64,000 nucleotides of DNA, from contig CAJWGB010000003.1 in NCBI GenBank assembly GCA_913031625.1, forward strand, positions 1 through 64,000. The letters run 5' to 3'. The stretch is from an uncultured Planctomycetaceae bacterium. GTDB lineage: Bacteria > Planctomycetota > Planctomycetia > Planctomycetales > Planctomycetaceae. The number at the start of each line of letters is the position of its first letter. The stretch's first letter is position 1. Under the pieces are notes generated by a model that was given only the letters and a program-made list of their open reading frames with translations, had not been told where the DNA came from and searched no databases. Below are positions 1 to 8,838 of the stretch, piece by piece. A program made the translations under genes and the position numbers.

Positions 1-78
1 CTCGTTGACACCCGAGGCCTCACGGCCTTCGGCTCACATGTACTTCATGCAGCAATGTCAATCGTTCTCTCAGCGCAC

Positions 79-107
79 AAAAAAAAGCGACGTGGGTAAC
101 ACGTCGC
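79..107 (-). terminator. Rho-independent terminator for the 136..561 minus-strand gene
   Basis: Minus strand reads GCGACGTG-TTACC-CACGTCGC followed by 8 T; perfect 8-bp stem. Confidence 0.85.
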
Positions 108-135
108 CTGGTTTGTTCAGGTTGCGTGGCCAGAG

Positions 136-561
136 TCAGGCCCATTCGTCGTCGTCGTCGAAGTCATCATCATCCATGCCCTCGTCGAAGAACTCTTCGT
201 CACCAGCGTCGTCTTCGAAATCTCCCTCGTCGTCAAACGACGAGGGTTCTTCATCCATGTCATCATCGTCGTCTTCGAAGTCGTCCTCATTGTCATCCTG
301 AGTGGCAGGAGACGGTGATGGTGGAGCAGCTTCCGGAGCAAGACCGGCAAACCCTTCTTTGGGGTACAGGCCCATCAGAACGAACGGGCTCGCGACGAGC
401 AGCAGCGCCAGCACACCCGCCATGATGACGAAAACGGCCATGACTCCGCTGAAGAGATTCTCCCCATGCAACTCACGTGACTGAAAGCCAATGAGTGCCA
501 GCAGAATCCCGGCCGGCACGGCGACGAGGAACGACATCAGGATGACCTGCATTTTCGACAT
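136..561 (-). CDS. Small membrane protein with two hydrophobic segments and a very acidic low-complexity C-terminal tail
   Basis: 141-aa ORF; hydrophobic segments then DDNEDDFEDDDDDMDEE... tail; good terminator immediately downstream. Confidence 0.75.
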   Translation of the reverse strand: MSKMQVILMSFLVAVPAGILLALIGFQSRELHGENLFSGVMAVFVIMAGVLALLLVASPFVLMGLYPKEGFAGLAPEAAPPSPSPATQDDNEDDFEDDDDDMDEEPSSFDDEGDFEDDAGDEEFFDEGMDDDDFDDDDEWA

Positions 562-744
562 GGGATTACTTTACCGAATATTCGGGCTGTATGGATCGTG
601 TGGACCGACAGACAGTTCACACGCTGCATCAGTTATCGTCATGGTACGAAGCCCGTCTGAGTCACGGCAAGGACTCGTCCCGAAGGTTTTCTCATCTGAT
701 TCACAAAATGCGGGTGGTTACGGCTGATGAGGTCTCTGGTACCA

Positions 745-2022
745 CTATTCGAGCCGAAACAGCTTTCGAATTGCATCCAACAGCCCGTGAGGTGTGCCCT
801 CTTTGGCTTCTGACTTTAGCGTGTCCAGCGGTGGGTGAAGTACCTTGTTCACAATCCGATGGACGGTTTTCTCGATGGCCTGCTGCTGTTCATCATCCAG
901 TTCCGGCAGTCGGCGAAACAGAATCTCAAGTTCATTCTGGCTGATATCTGTCAGCTGATCTCGCAGTCGTTGAACCACGGGTCCTGTTGCCCGGTGATAC
1001 ACGTCGTGCATGAATCGCTCGGTCTGCTGTTGAATAATCTCTCTTGCTTTGTCGACTTCTGACAGCCGTTTCTGGCGATTCCGTTCACAGATGGATTCGA
1101 GAGAATCGATGTCGCAAAGGAACACATTGTCGTCGATCCCACCGATTGACGGGTCGAAGTCACGTGGCGCCCCGAGGTCAAGGATCACGATTGGCTGACG
1201 TCGGGAAGCCTGCCGAATCTTCGCAAATCGATCGCGGGAGACCAGAGTAGAGGTTGCTCCCGTGGTGCTGACGACGACATCGGCTTTGATGAGCCAGTCG
1301 TCCAGCTCGTCCCATGCGGCAGTTTGCCCCTGAAATGACTCAGCCAGCGCTTCCGCGCGTTCTCGACTGCGGTTTACGACGACGATGTCTTTCACACCTT
1401 CATCGGCAAGGTAACGAAGAGTCTCCTCTGCCATTTCGCCGGCACCGATGACGACGACCTGTTTGTTGTCGAACCGATTAAAGATGCCCTTGCCGAATTC
1501 TCCGACTGCCACACTGGCGATTGACACACGGCCTTCGCTCAGCTTCGTCCGGGTCCGGACCTGAGCCGATACATCCAGAGCTCTTTGAAACAGCACGTTG
1601 GTCAGAGCGCCGCAGGAACCATTCTCACTGGCGATGCGGTATGCTTCGCGCACCTGAGTGACAATCTGTGGTTCACCGAGCACCATGCTGTCCAGACTGC
1701 AGACCACCTCAAACAGATGTTCCACAGCGCGGGGCCCATGGTGAGACAACACAGAGCTTGTGAATTCATCACACGGCACGTTATGGAATTTTGAGACAAA
1801 GTCAGTGATGTGTGCTGAGCTCAGATTGCTTTCGTCGTTACTTGTCGCTGCATAGACCTCGACACGGTTGCAGGTTGACAGAACAACAATCTCTGAATCT
1901 GGATGCTGATCCCGCCACCGCGCATAGGCGTCGTTGAGCTGGTCTTCGGAGGAGAAAGCGAGTTTCTCGCGAAGTTCCAGCCCTGCGTTGTGATGATTAC
2001 AGCTGAGGACAAATACGTTCAT
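745..2022 (-). CDS. hemA: Glutamyl-tRNA reductase
   Basis: 425 aa; VLSTCNRVEVYA, GEPQIVTQVREAY, VVVIGAGEMAEETLRYL are typical of HemA. Confidence 0.95.
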   Translation of the reverse strand: MNVFVLSCNHHNAGLELREKLAFSSEDQLNDAYARWRDQHPDSEIVVLSTCNRVEVYAATSNDESNLSSAHITDFVSKFHNVPCDEFTSSVLSHHGPRAVEHLFEVVCSLDSMVLGEPQIVTQVREAYRIASENGSCGALTNVLFQRALDVSAQVRTRTKLSEGRVSIASVAVGEFGKGIFNRFDNKQVVVIGAGEMAEETLRYLADEGVKDIVVVNRSRERAEALAESFQGQTAAWDELDDWLIKADVVVSTTGATSTLVSRDRFAKIRQASRRQPIVILDLGAPRDFDPSIGGIDDNVFLCDIDSLESICERNRQKRLSEVDKAREIIQQQTERFMHDVYHRATGPVVQRLRDQLTDISQNELEILFRRLPELDDEQQQAIEKTVHRIVNKVLHPPLDTLKSEAKEGTPHGLLDAIRKLFRLE

Positions 2023-2064
2023 GATTTGTTTGAAGCGACGCGGAGTCGCGCCACTCCGTTATTG

Positions 2065-2976
2065 TCAGGCGATCCAGCTATATTCGTGGATCAAACTGGT
2101 TTGCGTCTCAGAATTCTCAGGAGTCTTCGATTCTTCTGACTGGCCGTGCACACCGCCTGACAGCAGCATCAGGCCAAACACCGTCAACAACAGAAAACCG
2201 CCTGCCAGCAGCGTAAGCCGCGCCACCTTACGACCGCTTTCGTCCGGATGCCTGATCTGCCAGACAAACGTCGTGACCATCAGCCCCCACACAATGACCG
2301 TCCCGGCGACAATAGGATCCGTCCACTGAAACGGTTGACCGCTGCTCTGAATGGACAGCACGAATCCGGTGACCAGCCCCACCGTGAGCAACAACACGGT
2401 GGCCGACGCCAGCCAGTAACAGATTGATGTGAGCCGCTCGAGACTGGGAAACTGAAAACCGTGCAGCCACGATGCTCCGCCCCGCAGCTTTTGATACTGC
2501 AGCAGATACATTACAGCGCAGACCGTGGATGAAAAGACGCTGCTGATCCCGAGGACAAGTGTGGAAGCGTGCAGCATGCCCCAGCGGTGAGTGGCTCGTT
2601 CACGTACTTCGCCGGCGGTGGCTGCGTCGTCGACCAGCAACGCCATTCCAATCAGGGCGAAAACGATCGGCAACAGAAATGGTCCCAGACTGATTCGTTG
2701 CTGCAGAGTCGTGATCAGCAGATAGACCAGTCCGCCCAGCCATGCCAGCACCAGCAGCCAGTCGTGACTGCTGCCAACCAGCGGAGGCAGATCGGATGAC
2801 TGCGAACGTGTAACCAGGTAAGCCGAATGAGCCAGCAGCCCGGCACAGGCAGCGATCAGTATGACCCAGCGAAGGACTCTTGTTCGTGCGCGAAGCACCT
2901 GAGTCAGCTCGCCGCCAAATGCGACCAGATAACTGAGGACAAAACACGACAGATGGACTTTGGAAAGAAATGCCAC
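2065..2976 (-). CDS. Cytochrome c assembly / CcsA (HemX/YpjD)-like membrane protein
   Basis: 303 aa multi-TM protein with THRWGMLHASTLVLG-like segment; directly upstream of hemA, as is common for hemX/ccsA-type genes. Confidence 0.75.
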   Translation of the reverse strand: MAFLSKVHLSCFVLSYLVAFGGELTQVLRARTRVLRWVILIAACAGLLAHSAYLVTRSQSSDLPPLVGSSHDWLLVLAWLGGLVYLLITTLQQRISLGPFLLPIVFALIGMALLVDDAATAGEVRERATHRWGMLHASTLVLGISSVFSSTVCAVMYLLQYQKLRGGASWLHGFQFPSLERLTSICYWLASATVLLLTVGLVTGFVLSIQSSGQPFQWTDPIVAGTVIVWGLMVTTFVWQIRHPDESGRKVARLTLLAGGFLLLTVFGLMLLSGGVHGQSEESKTPENSETQTSLIHEYSWIA

Positions 2977-3132
2977 GGTGGGGCCGTTCTCGAAATGAAA
3001 GTGTATCCATGCCCGGTTTCGTGCATTCTAAGCTGCCAAAGTGAGTAGAAAAGCGCTGAAGTCGTTTGAAGGACACTTCCCCGAACATCAATACAGAAGA
3101 TCCGGAACGATCCGTGCAGAAACACCAGATTC

Positions 3133-3939
3133 ATGAGCGAATACCAGTCCTCAAACCGCCAGACATGGAATCACCTTGCCGATTCCGGCAGCCTGTTTGC
3201 CCGGGTTGCCACGGATGAAGAGTGCCAGAAACCTTTGAAGGTGCTTGACGGCCGCGGCTGGCTGCCCCCCAGCGTGGCTGACCTGGATGTGCTGTGCCTC
3301 GCATCCGGAGGTGGCTGGCAGTCCATCCTGTATGGTGTTGCCGGCGCCAATGTGACGGTTCTGGACATCAGTGAATCGATGCTGCTGCTGGACGACCAGG
3401 AAGCCAAACGTCGAGGACTCAGCATCCGCACAATTCAGGGTTCGATGGACGACCTGCGAATGCTGGACAGCAGCACCTTCGACATTGTCCATCAACCTGT
3501 CAGCACGTGTTATATCCCGGACCTTGTCCCGATGTACGCAGAGATCGCTCGCGTGCTGCGGGATGATGGAATCTACATCAGCCAGCACAAACAGCCGACC
3601 AGTCTGCAGATCAGCCATCGCAATGAACGCCACCAGTTTGTGATCGGGGTTGAGTACTACCACCAGGGTCCACTCCCTCGGCAGATTGACGAGTCCTATC
3701 GCGAATCGGGAGCCACCGAGTACCTGCACCGGCTCGAAGACCTTGTCGGAGGTCTCGCCCGCACGGGGCTTATTCTGGAAGACCTGCGTGAACCGGTGCG
3801 AGCCAACCCCAAAGCCCCCGTCACTCACTACGGATATCGGGGGCGTTTTGTCGCTCCGTACCTGCGCATGAAAGCACGCCGCCGGCCGCGATCCGGGGAC
3901 GAACAGGCCCGTGCATCAGCAATCTGGACGCCGGAATAA
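3133..3939 (+). CDS. Class I SAM-dependent methyltransferase
   Basis: 268 aa; VLCLASGGGWQSILYGVAGANVTVLDISESML motif I/post-I. Confidence 0.85.
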   Translation: MSEYQSSNRQTWNHLADSGSLFARVATDEECQKPLKVLDGRGWLPPSVADLDVLCLASGGGWQSILYGVAGANVTVLDISESMLLLDDQEAKRRGLSIRTIQGSMDDLRMLDSSTFDIVHQPVSTCYIPDLVPMYAEIARVLRDDGIYISQHKQPTSLQISHRNERHQFVIGVEYYHQGPLPRQIDESYRESGATEYLHRLEDLVGGLARTGLILEDLREPVRANPKAPVTHYGYRGRFVAPYLRMKARRRPRSGDEQARASAIWTPE

Positions 3940-4105
3940 CGGGAAGCCTCAATGGAATGCGCTTTCAGGCGCGATCCCGGTTCGTCTCAGTTATCGACTC
4001 TGTGAGACTCTGTGCTCCCTGTGGTGAAAGCCGAGGCGTTGCCTGTCCCCCATTACGTCAGTGGATCTTCGGGTAACAACACCGACTACGTTGCTGACAT
4101 GCTCG

Positions 4106-5116
4106 CTACGGCGCGGGTAACTTATTCTGCCCTTCAACTGGCGGAACTGCGCGAATCTGAAACAGCTCAAGGTTGCGAAACTCAATCGCGTCTCCTTCGA
4201 CCTGAAGACCGATTCGTCCGGACCTGCGGCCTTCTGTCGCTCCGTTCTGGAGCGTACCGTTCACAAGCACCGTGACGTTGCCCTCGTAGACGGCAATCTG
4301 CATCCTGTTCCATTCTCCAATCGGTTTTTCGTTCGTCTCAGTTCTCTTCCGGGCATAAGAGATCAGTTGCTTACCAGACACTTTGGCCTGAAACGCTCCG
4401 AGTGACCAGAAGTCACCTGCACGACCGGAATACAGCTGCGCCTCGAGCCCGTTGGGGATGAGAGCGTCCTCGTCTGAGAGCATAAAGAAGATGCCGCTGT
4501 CTCCGCCGGTGCCTTCCGGCCACCGCCACTCAACAGACAGAATGTAATTGTCGTAAGGCTTCTCTGTTCGCAGGTATCCTTTTGCCTTTCCTGAACATGC
4601 GATAATGCCGTCTCGATATGTCCACACGGGAGCGGCCGGCGTCGGCCGGCCCCCATCAATCGCCTGCCAGCCCTGAAAGTCCTTCCCGTTCAGCAAGTCA
4701 ATTCGCTTCATTTCCGGCAGCTGAGTGCCAGCGGAATCATCGAGTTGGGCTGCTCGTGCCCACCGCAGCCATTTCAGGGCGGCGACGCGCTGCTGTTCGA
4801 GGGGTTGACCAGGCGAATAACCGAACCGTTCTTTGCTGAGCGAATGGAGAATGAGCATTGCTTCAAGGCGGACATGAAATTCCTTCGCCAGCAGGAGACG
4901 CGGCAGAACTGCCAGACACTTCGCGTCACCTTTCCGAATCGCCTTTCGGCACGCCTTCAACCGGATCGCAGGGTCTTTTGCGTCGAGTGTTACGGGTTCC
5001 TGAGCGGCCGGCCTGAACTCATCACCGGGCCCAGTCCTAAGAGTGATGCTGGACGGAAGACTCAACAGGCAGAGCATTGTCAGCGGAGTGACAGGCGATA
5101 TTCCGAACACGGTCAT
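4106..5116 (-). CDS. DUF1080 (3-keto-disaccharide hydrolase-like) secreted protein
   Basis: ORF 4106..5293; C-terminal LLNGKDFQGWQ...GGDSGIFFML...EWNRMQIAVYEGNVTVLVNG is DUF1080-like; start at internal MTVFGIS (hydrophobic N-terminus) assumed. Confidence 0.8.
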   Translation of the reverse strand: MTVFGISPVTPLTMLCLLSLPSSITLRTGPGDEFRPAAQEPVTLDAKDPAIRLKACRKAIRKGDAKCLAVLPRLLLAKEFHVRLEAMLILHSLSKERFGYSPGQPLEQQRVAALKWLRWARAAQLDDSAGTQLPEMKRIDLLNGKDFQGWQAIDGGRPTPAAPVWTYRDGIIACSGKAKGYLRTEKPYDNYILSVEWRWPEGTGGDSGIFFMLSDEDALIPNGLEAQLYSGRAGDFWSLGAFQAKVSGKQLISYARKRTETNEKPIGEWNRMQIAVYEGNVTVLVNGTLQNGATEGRRSGRIGLQVEGDAIEFRNLELFQIRAVPPVEGQNKLPAP

Positions 5117-5396
5117 GCTTTCAGGCGTTGACGGACGGCGCCGAAAATCGGGCAGTGTCCGGTGGCGACGGATTAATTTAAACGGACGAGATGGGAGACT
5201 CTGGTGAGCCGAAAGTCCCGTATTCAATAACGCTTTGAGTTCGGCGTAATATTTTGACCCTACGGGGAGGTCGTCAACTACTACTTGCAGCAATAGATTC
5301 CATGTCGAGGAGAAAAACTCTCAGGATTTCACGCAACCTCACCACCCGAAATCGGAAACTACATAAGTACCGAATAATCCAGCAAAGGAGAGAAAT

Positions 5397-5930
5397 ATGG
5401 CGGTCAGGATTCTGACACTGGTTACCAACGGTCGCGGGGGTACAGGTCCAGGGCACAGTGCTGTGGCCGTGAATGACAAAGTCTATTCGTTTGAAGAGTT
5501 CTTGGGGGCAAATACGAGCACGAAAACGAGCGGCTGGAAGATTTTTGGCTTCGCACCTTATCTGAAGAAGAATGGACATCGTCCTGCTCTGGTCCAGTGG
5601 TTAACCCAGGTTCAGGAAAAGCGTGTTCTCGCGTACATCAATGAATCGATCAGAGATGATGATGACTACGGTACATCAGGTGTGTGTTCGCAGCAGGTTT
5701 CGATGGCAATTGACTACGGTTTGCCGAAACGTAATTTCAATCCGAGAGGTTTTGATACGCCGTACGGTGTTTATCATCATGCTCGCAATAAGGGTCTGGT
5801 GCAGCGTGAGGAATATTTTTGGCCCAATCGCGCAGAGTTGAACGCGTTAGCGTGGGCGAGAATCGCAAATAAACTGAAGCGAGAATACCCACTTGCCTAC
5901 AAGCACAGTAAAAATGGCTGGACACCGTGA
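5397..5930 (+). CDS. Small protein resembling permuted papain-like (YiiX/LRAT/NlpC-P60-like) enzymes
   Basis: 177 aa; GPGHSAVAVNDKVYSFEEF (His) precedes GVCSQQVSMAIDYGL (Cys), the His-then-Cys order of permuted papain-like folds. Confidence 0.5.
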   Translation: MAVRILTLVTNGRGGTGPGHSAVAVNDKVYSFEEFLGANTSTKTSGWKIFGFAPYLKKNGHRPALVQWLTQVQEKRVLAYINESIRDDDDYGTSGVCSQQVSMAIDYGLPKRNFNPRGFDTPYGVYHHARNKGLVQREEYFWPNRAELNALAWARIANKLKREYPLAYKHSKNGWTP

Positions 5931-6160
5931 TCGTCCGCTCCGACTGAATTCGAAGGAAATTTGCCGTCGGCACGATTGGCTTCAGGAGTAATGTCTGGAC
6001 TACAACTCACCGCCACTGGAGTCGTTTCGATCCCGATAGAAGCAACGGCAGGTCGACGTCGAGAAAACAGGGAGGGGCAAAGGTGTCAGCGGCCAGTGGC
6101 TCTTTTGTCACCTTCAGTGTTTTTCAACGCCATGTGAACAGTGGAGTAATACCACTACAT

Positions 6161-6202
6161 CTCCGAAGCCGAAGGTTGCAGGTTCGAATCTCGCCGGGGA
6201 TA
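6161..6202 (+). other. 3'-half tRNA-like fragment (anticodon loop through acceptor 3' strand), resembling tRNA-Arg(CCG)
   Basis: CTCCGAA-GCCGA-AGGTT-GCAGG-TTCGAAT-CTCGC-CGGGGAT-A; no matching 5' half upstream. Confidence 0.5.
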
Positions 6203-6485
6203 TCTCTTAATGGCTGCCGGTGGCTGCAGAGCCCTGCAGTCTACGATACCCCGATGCTACTTGAGTGAACTCAGAGCCTCACCCACGTTCGGCATCTTCT
6301 GAGCATCCTGTTCCGACTGGTAGTTGACCAGTACGACGTACAGCCAGATGATTCATTCCCATGCCGGGATCTGGTCGACGGGATGAAGCCCTCTTCGCGT
6401 TGCCCTCGCTGGAGAATCTGTGGGCAACCTCGTATCCTGAACGGGCTCAATCTTTCGTTGTCCTTCAGGATTTGTGAGTCTGGCC

Positions 6486-8681
6486 ATGAGAACAACTGCT
6501 CTGCTTCTGTTGACTGGTTTGTGTGTTGTTTCAGCGAACACATGCGCAGCCGATGGTACGGATCACCGGGTCTTTGACGCCGGGCAGCAGCCGGATGACA
6601 GCCGACTGAAAGATCCCAAAGATCTGAACGCCTATTTCCCGTTTGTTGTTCCGGAATCCAAAGCCGCGTGGGAGCAACGACAGGCGGAGCTGAAACAGCG
6701 CGTGATGGTTTCCACCGGCCTGTTTCCAATGCCGAAGAAGACACCGCTGAACGCTGTGATCCATGGGAAAGTCCAGCGCGACGGATTCACGGTTGAGAAG
6801 GTCTACTTTGAGAGCCTTCCGGGACACTTTGTTTCCGGTCTGCTGTTCCGCCCGGAAGGCAAGGTGACGAGCAAACGTCCGGCCGTCCTTTCTCCTCATG
6901 GTCACGGTGGTAGGCAGCAGAATTATGGTGCCGACAAGATGAAGGCACTGATTGAATCCGGCGCAGAACTGCATGAGAAGTCAGGCCGTTTCCCCAAGCT
7001 GGCCCGCTGTGCTCAGCTGGCACGAATGGGGTGCGTCACGTTTATCTTTGACATGCTTGGTTACGTTGACAGCCACCAGATCTCATACGAAGTGGCCCAT
7101 CGATACTCGGCCATCCGGCCGGAGATGGAACTCCAGGGACGCTGGGGCTTTTATAGCCCGCAGGCCGAAGGGCGGCTCCACAGTATTCTTGGACTGCAGA
7201 CATGGAACTGCATCAGGGGACTCGACTTTCTTGAGAGTCTGCCGGATGTGGATGCCAAACGCATGGCGGTCACCGGAGGAAGTGGAGGAGGGACGCAGAC
7301 AATTCTCCTCGGGGCCGTAGACGATCGTCACATCGCCGGGTTTCCTAACGGCATGGTGTCCACAAGCATGCAGGGAGGCTGCACGTGTGAGAACTGTAGT
7401 CTGCTGCGAGTCGGCACCGGCAACGTGGAACTGGCGGCTCTGTTCGCACCTCGTCCGCAGAGCATGACGGCTGCCAACGACTGGACCAAAGAAATGATGA
7501 CGAAGGGATACCCGCAGCTGAAACAGCTTTACGAGATGCTGGGTGTTCCCGAGAACGTTGACTGCTATGAGATGCTGCACTTTCCTCACAACTACAACGC
7601 CGTCACTCGCCGTGAAATGTACACATGGATGAATCGACACCTGAAGCTGGGGCTGGACGATCCGATCCAGGAACTCGACTGGGAACCGCTGACGAAAGAA
7701 GAGTACACCGTCTGGACGGACGATCATCCGGAACCTCCCAAAGGCAACAACTACGAACGAAAGCTGCTGCAACAATTGAATGATCGCGACCTCGAAGTGT
7801 TGGCGCATCACAAACCGGAAGGCAGTACGGCCACGCAAAATTATCTGTCCACCGTTCGTTCGGCGTGGAGCACGCTGATTGGCCGAGGTCTCCCGAAAGC
7901 GGAGGACGTCCAGCGCACCAAAGGCTGGAAGGAAGTTCGTGCAGGATATCTTGAGTTCGGTGACTACCTGACACTAACGACTCACGGAGAGCAGCTGCCA
8001 ATCGTCAGCGTCTACCCCAAGTCTGTTGAGTGGAATCAGGAAGTTGTCCTGTGGATTGACGGACAGGGAAAACAGGGCATGTTTCCCAACGGTCAGGCGC
8101 ATGCCGATCTGCTGCGTCTGATTGATGCTGGTTATTCAGTGGTTGGAATCGACCTGTATGGGCAGGGCGAATTCACCACCAATGGCGTACCGCTGAAGGA
8201 GAATCCGACCGTCAAGACGTCACGTCAGTTCGCAGGATATACCTATTGTTATAACGATACTGTGTTTGCTCGTCGTGTTCACGACATCCTGACAGTCACG
8301 GCATGGGTGAATGGTGATGAGCACAGTCCGAAGGCCCTGCATGCTGTCGGAGTTAACGGCGGCGGACCGCTGCTGGCTGCTGCTCGGGCAATCGCCGGCT
8401 CTGAATTTTCAAAGGCTGCCGTTGATACCAAAGGGTTCCGGTTTGGAACGCTCAAGACCTGGAAGCATGCAGACTTTCTGCCCGGTGCCGTAAAGTATGG
8501 TGACCTGCCCACACTGCTCTCTCTGTCTGCTCCCAACAGGCTCTGGATTGGCGGCGAAGAGACCGTGCCGGGAATTGTCACTCAGGCCTACGCTGAGTCG
8601 AGTGCCAGCGACAGCGTTGGATCATCAGGAGGACGGCTCGATACGACCACCGCTGCGATTGAGTGGATTATTCAGCAGTAA
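6486..8681 (+). CDS. Secreted alpha/beta-hydrolase (acetyl xylan esterase / dienelactone hydrolase-like), tandem-type
   Basis: ~731 aa; signal peptide; MAVTGGSGGGTQTILLGAVDDR nucleophile-elbow-like motif, second hydrolase-like half. Confidence 0.7.
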   Translation: MRTTALLLLTGLCVVSANTCAADGTDHRVFDAGQQPDDSRLKDPKDLNAYFPFVVPESKAAWEQRQAELKQRVMVSTGLFPMPKKTPLNAVIHGKVQRDGFTVEKVYFESLPGHFVSGLLFRPEGKVTSKRPAVLSPHGHGGRQQNYGADKMKALIESGAELHEKSGRFPKLARCAQLARMGCVTFIFDMLGYVDSHQISYEVAHRYSAIRPEMELQGRWGFYSPQAEGRLHSILGLQTWNCIRGLDFLESLPDVDAKRMAVTGGSGGGTQTILLGAVDDRHIAGFPNGMVSTSMQGGCTCENCSLLRVGTGNVELAALFAPRPQSMTAANDWTKEMMTKGYPQLKQLYEMLGVPENVDCYEMLHFPHNYNAVTRREMYTWMNRHLKLGLDDPIQELDWEPLTKEEYTVWTDDHPEPPKGNNYERKLLQQLNDRDLEVLAHHKPEGSTATQNYLSTVRSAWSTLIGRGLPKAEDVQRTKGWKEVRAGYLEFGDYLTLTTHGEQLPIVSVYPKSVEWNQEVVLWIDGQGKQGMFPNGQAHADLLRLIDAGYSVVGIDLYGQGEFTTNGVPLKENPTVKTSRQFAGYTYCYNDTVFARRVHDILTVTAWVNGDEHSPKALHAVGVNGGGPLLAAARAIAGSEFSKAAVDTKGFRFGTLKTWKHADFLPGAVKYGDLPTLLSLSAPNRLWIGGEETVPGIVTQAYAESSASDSVGSSGGRLDTTTAAIEWIIQQ

Positions 8682-8838
8682 TCAGAGTTGTTTGAACAAA
8701 TGACTCTGTCTGTTGGCTCAATGGACCGGCGTGCAGCAGTCGTACTGGGGCTGATTGCGAAGAGGTCCGTCGCTCGCGCGTCGGGTTTGCATTCAACCAA
8801 ATGCCCCCAACGGACGTTTGACGTAAACATCAAGCGTG

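Noticed and set aside
5-425. Plus-strand Ser/Arg-rich ORFs over the first 400 nt
   Set aside because: They are the antisense reading of the Asp/Glu-rich tail of the 136..561 minus-strand gene; low-complexity artefact.
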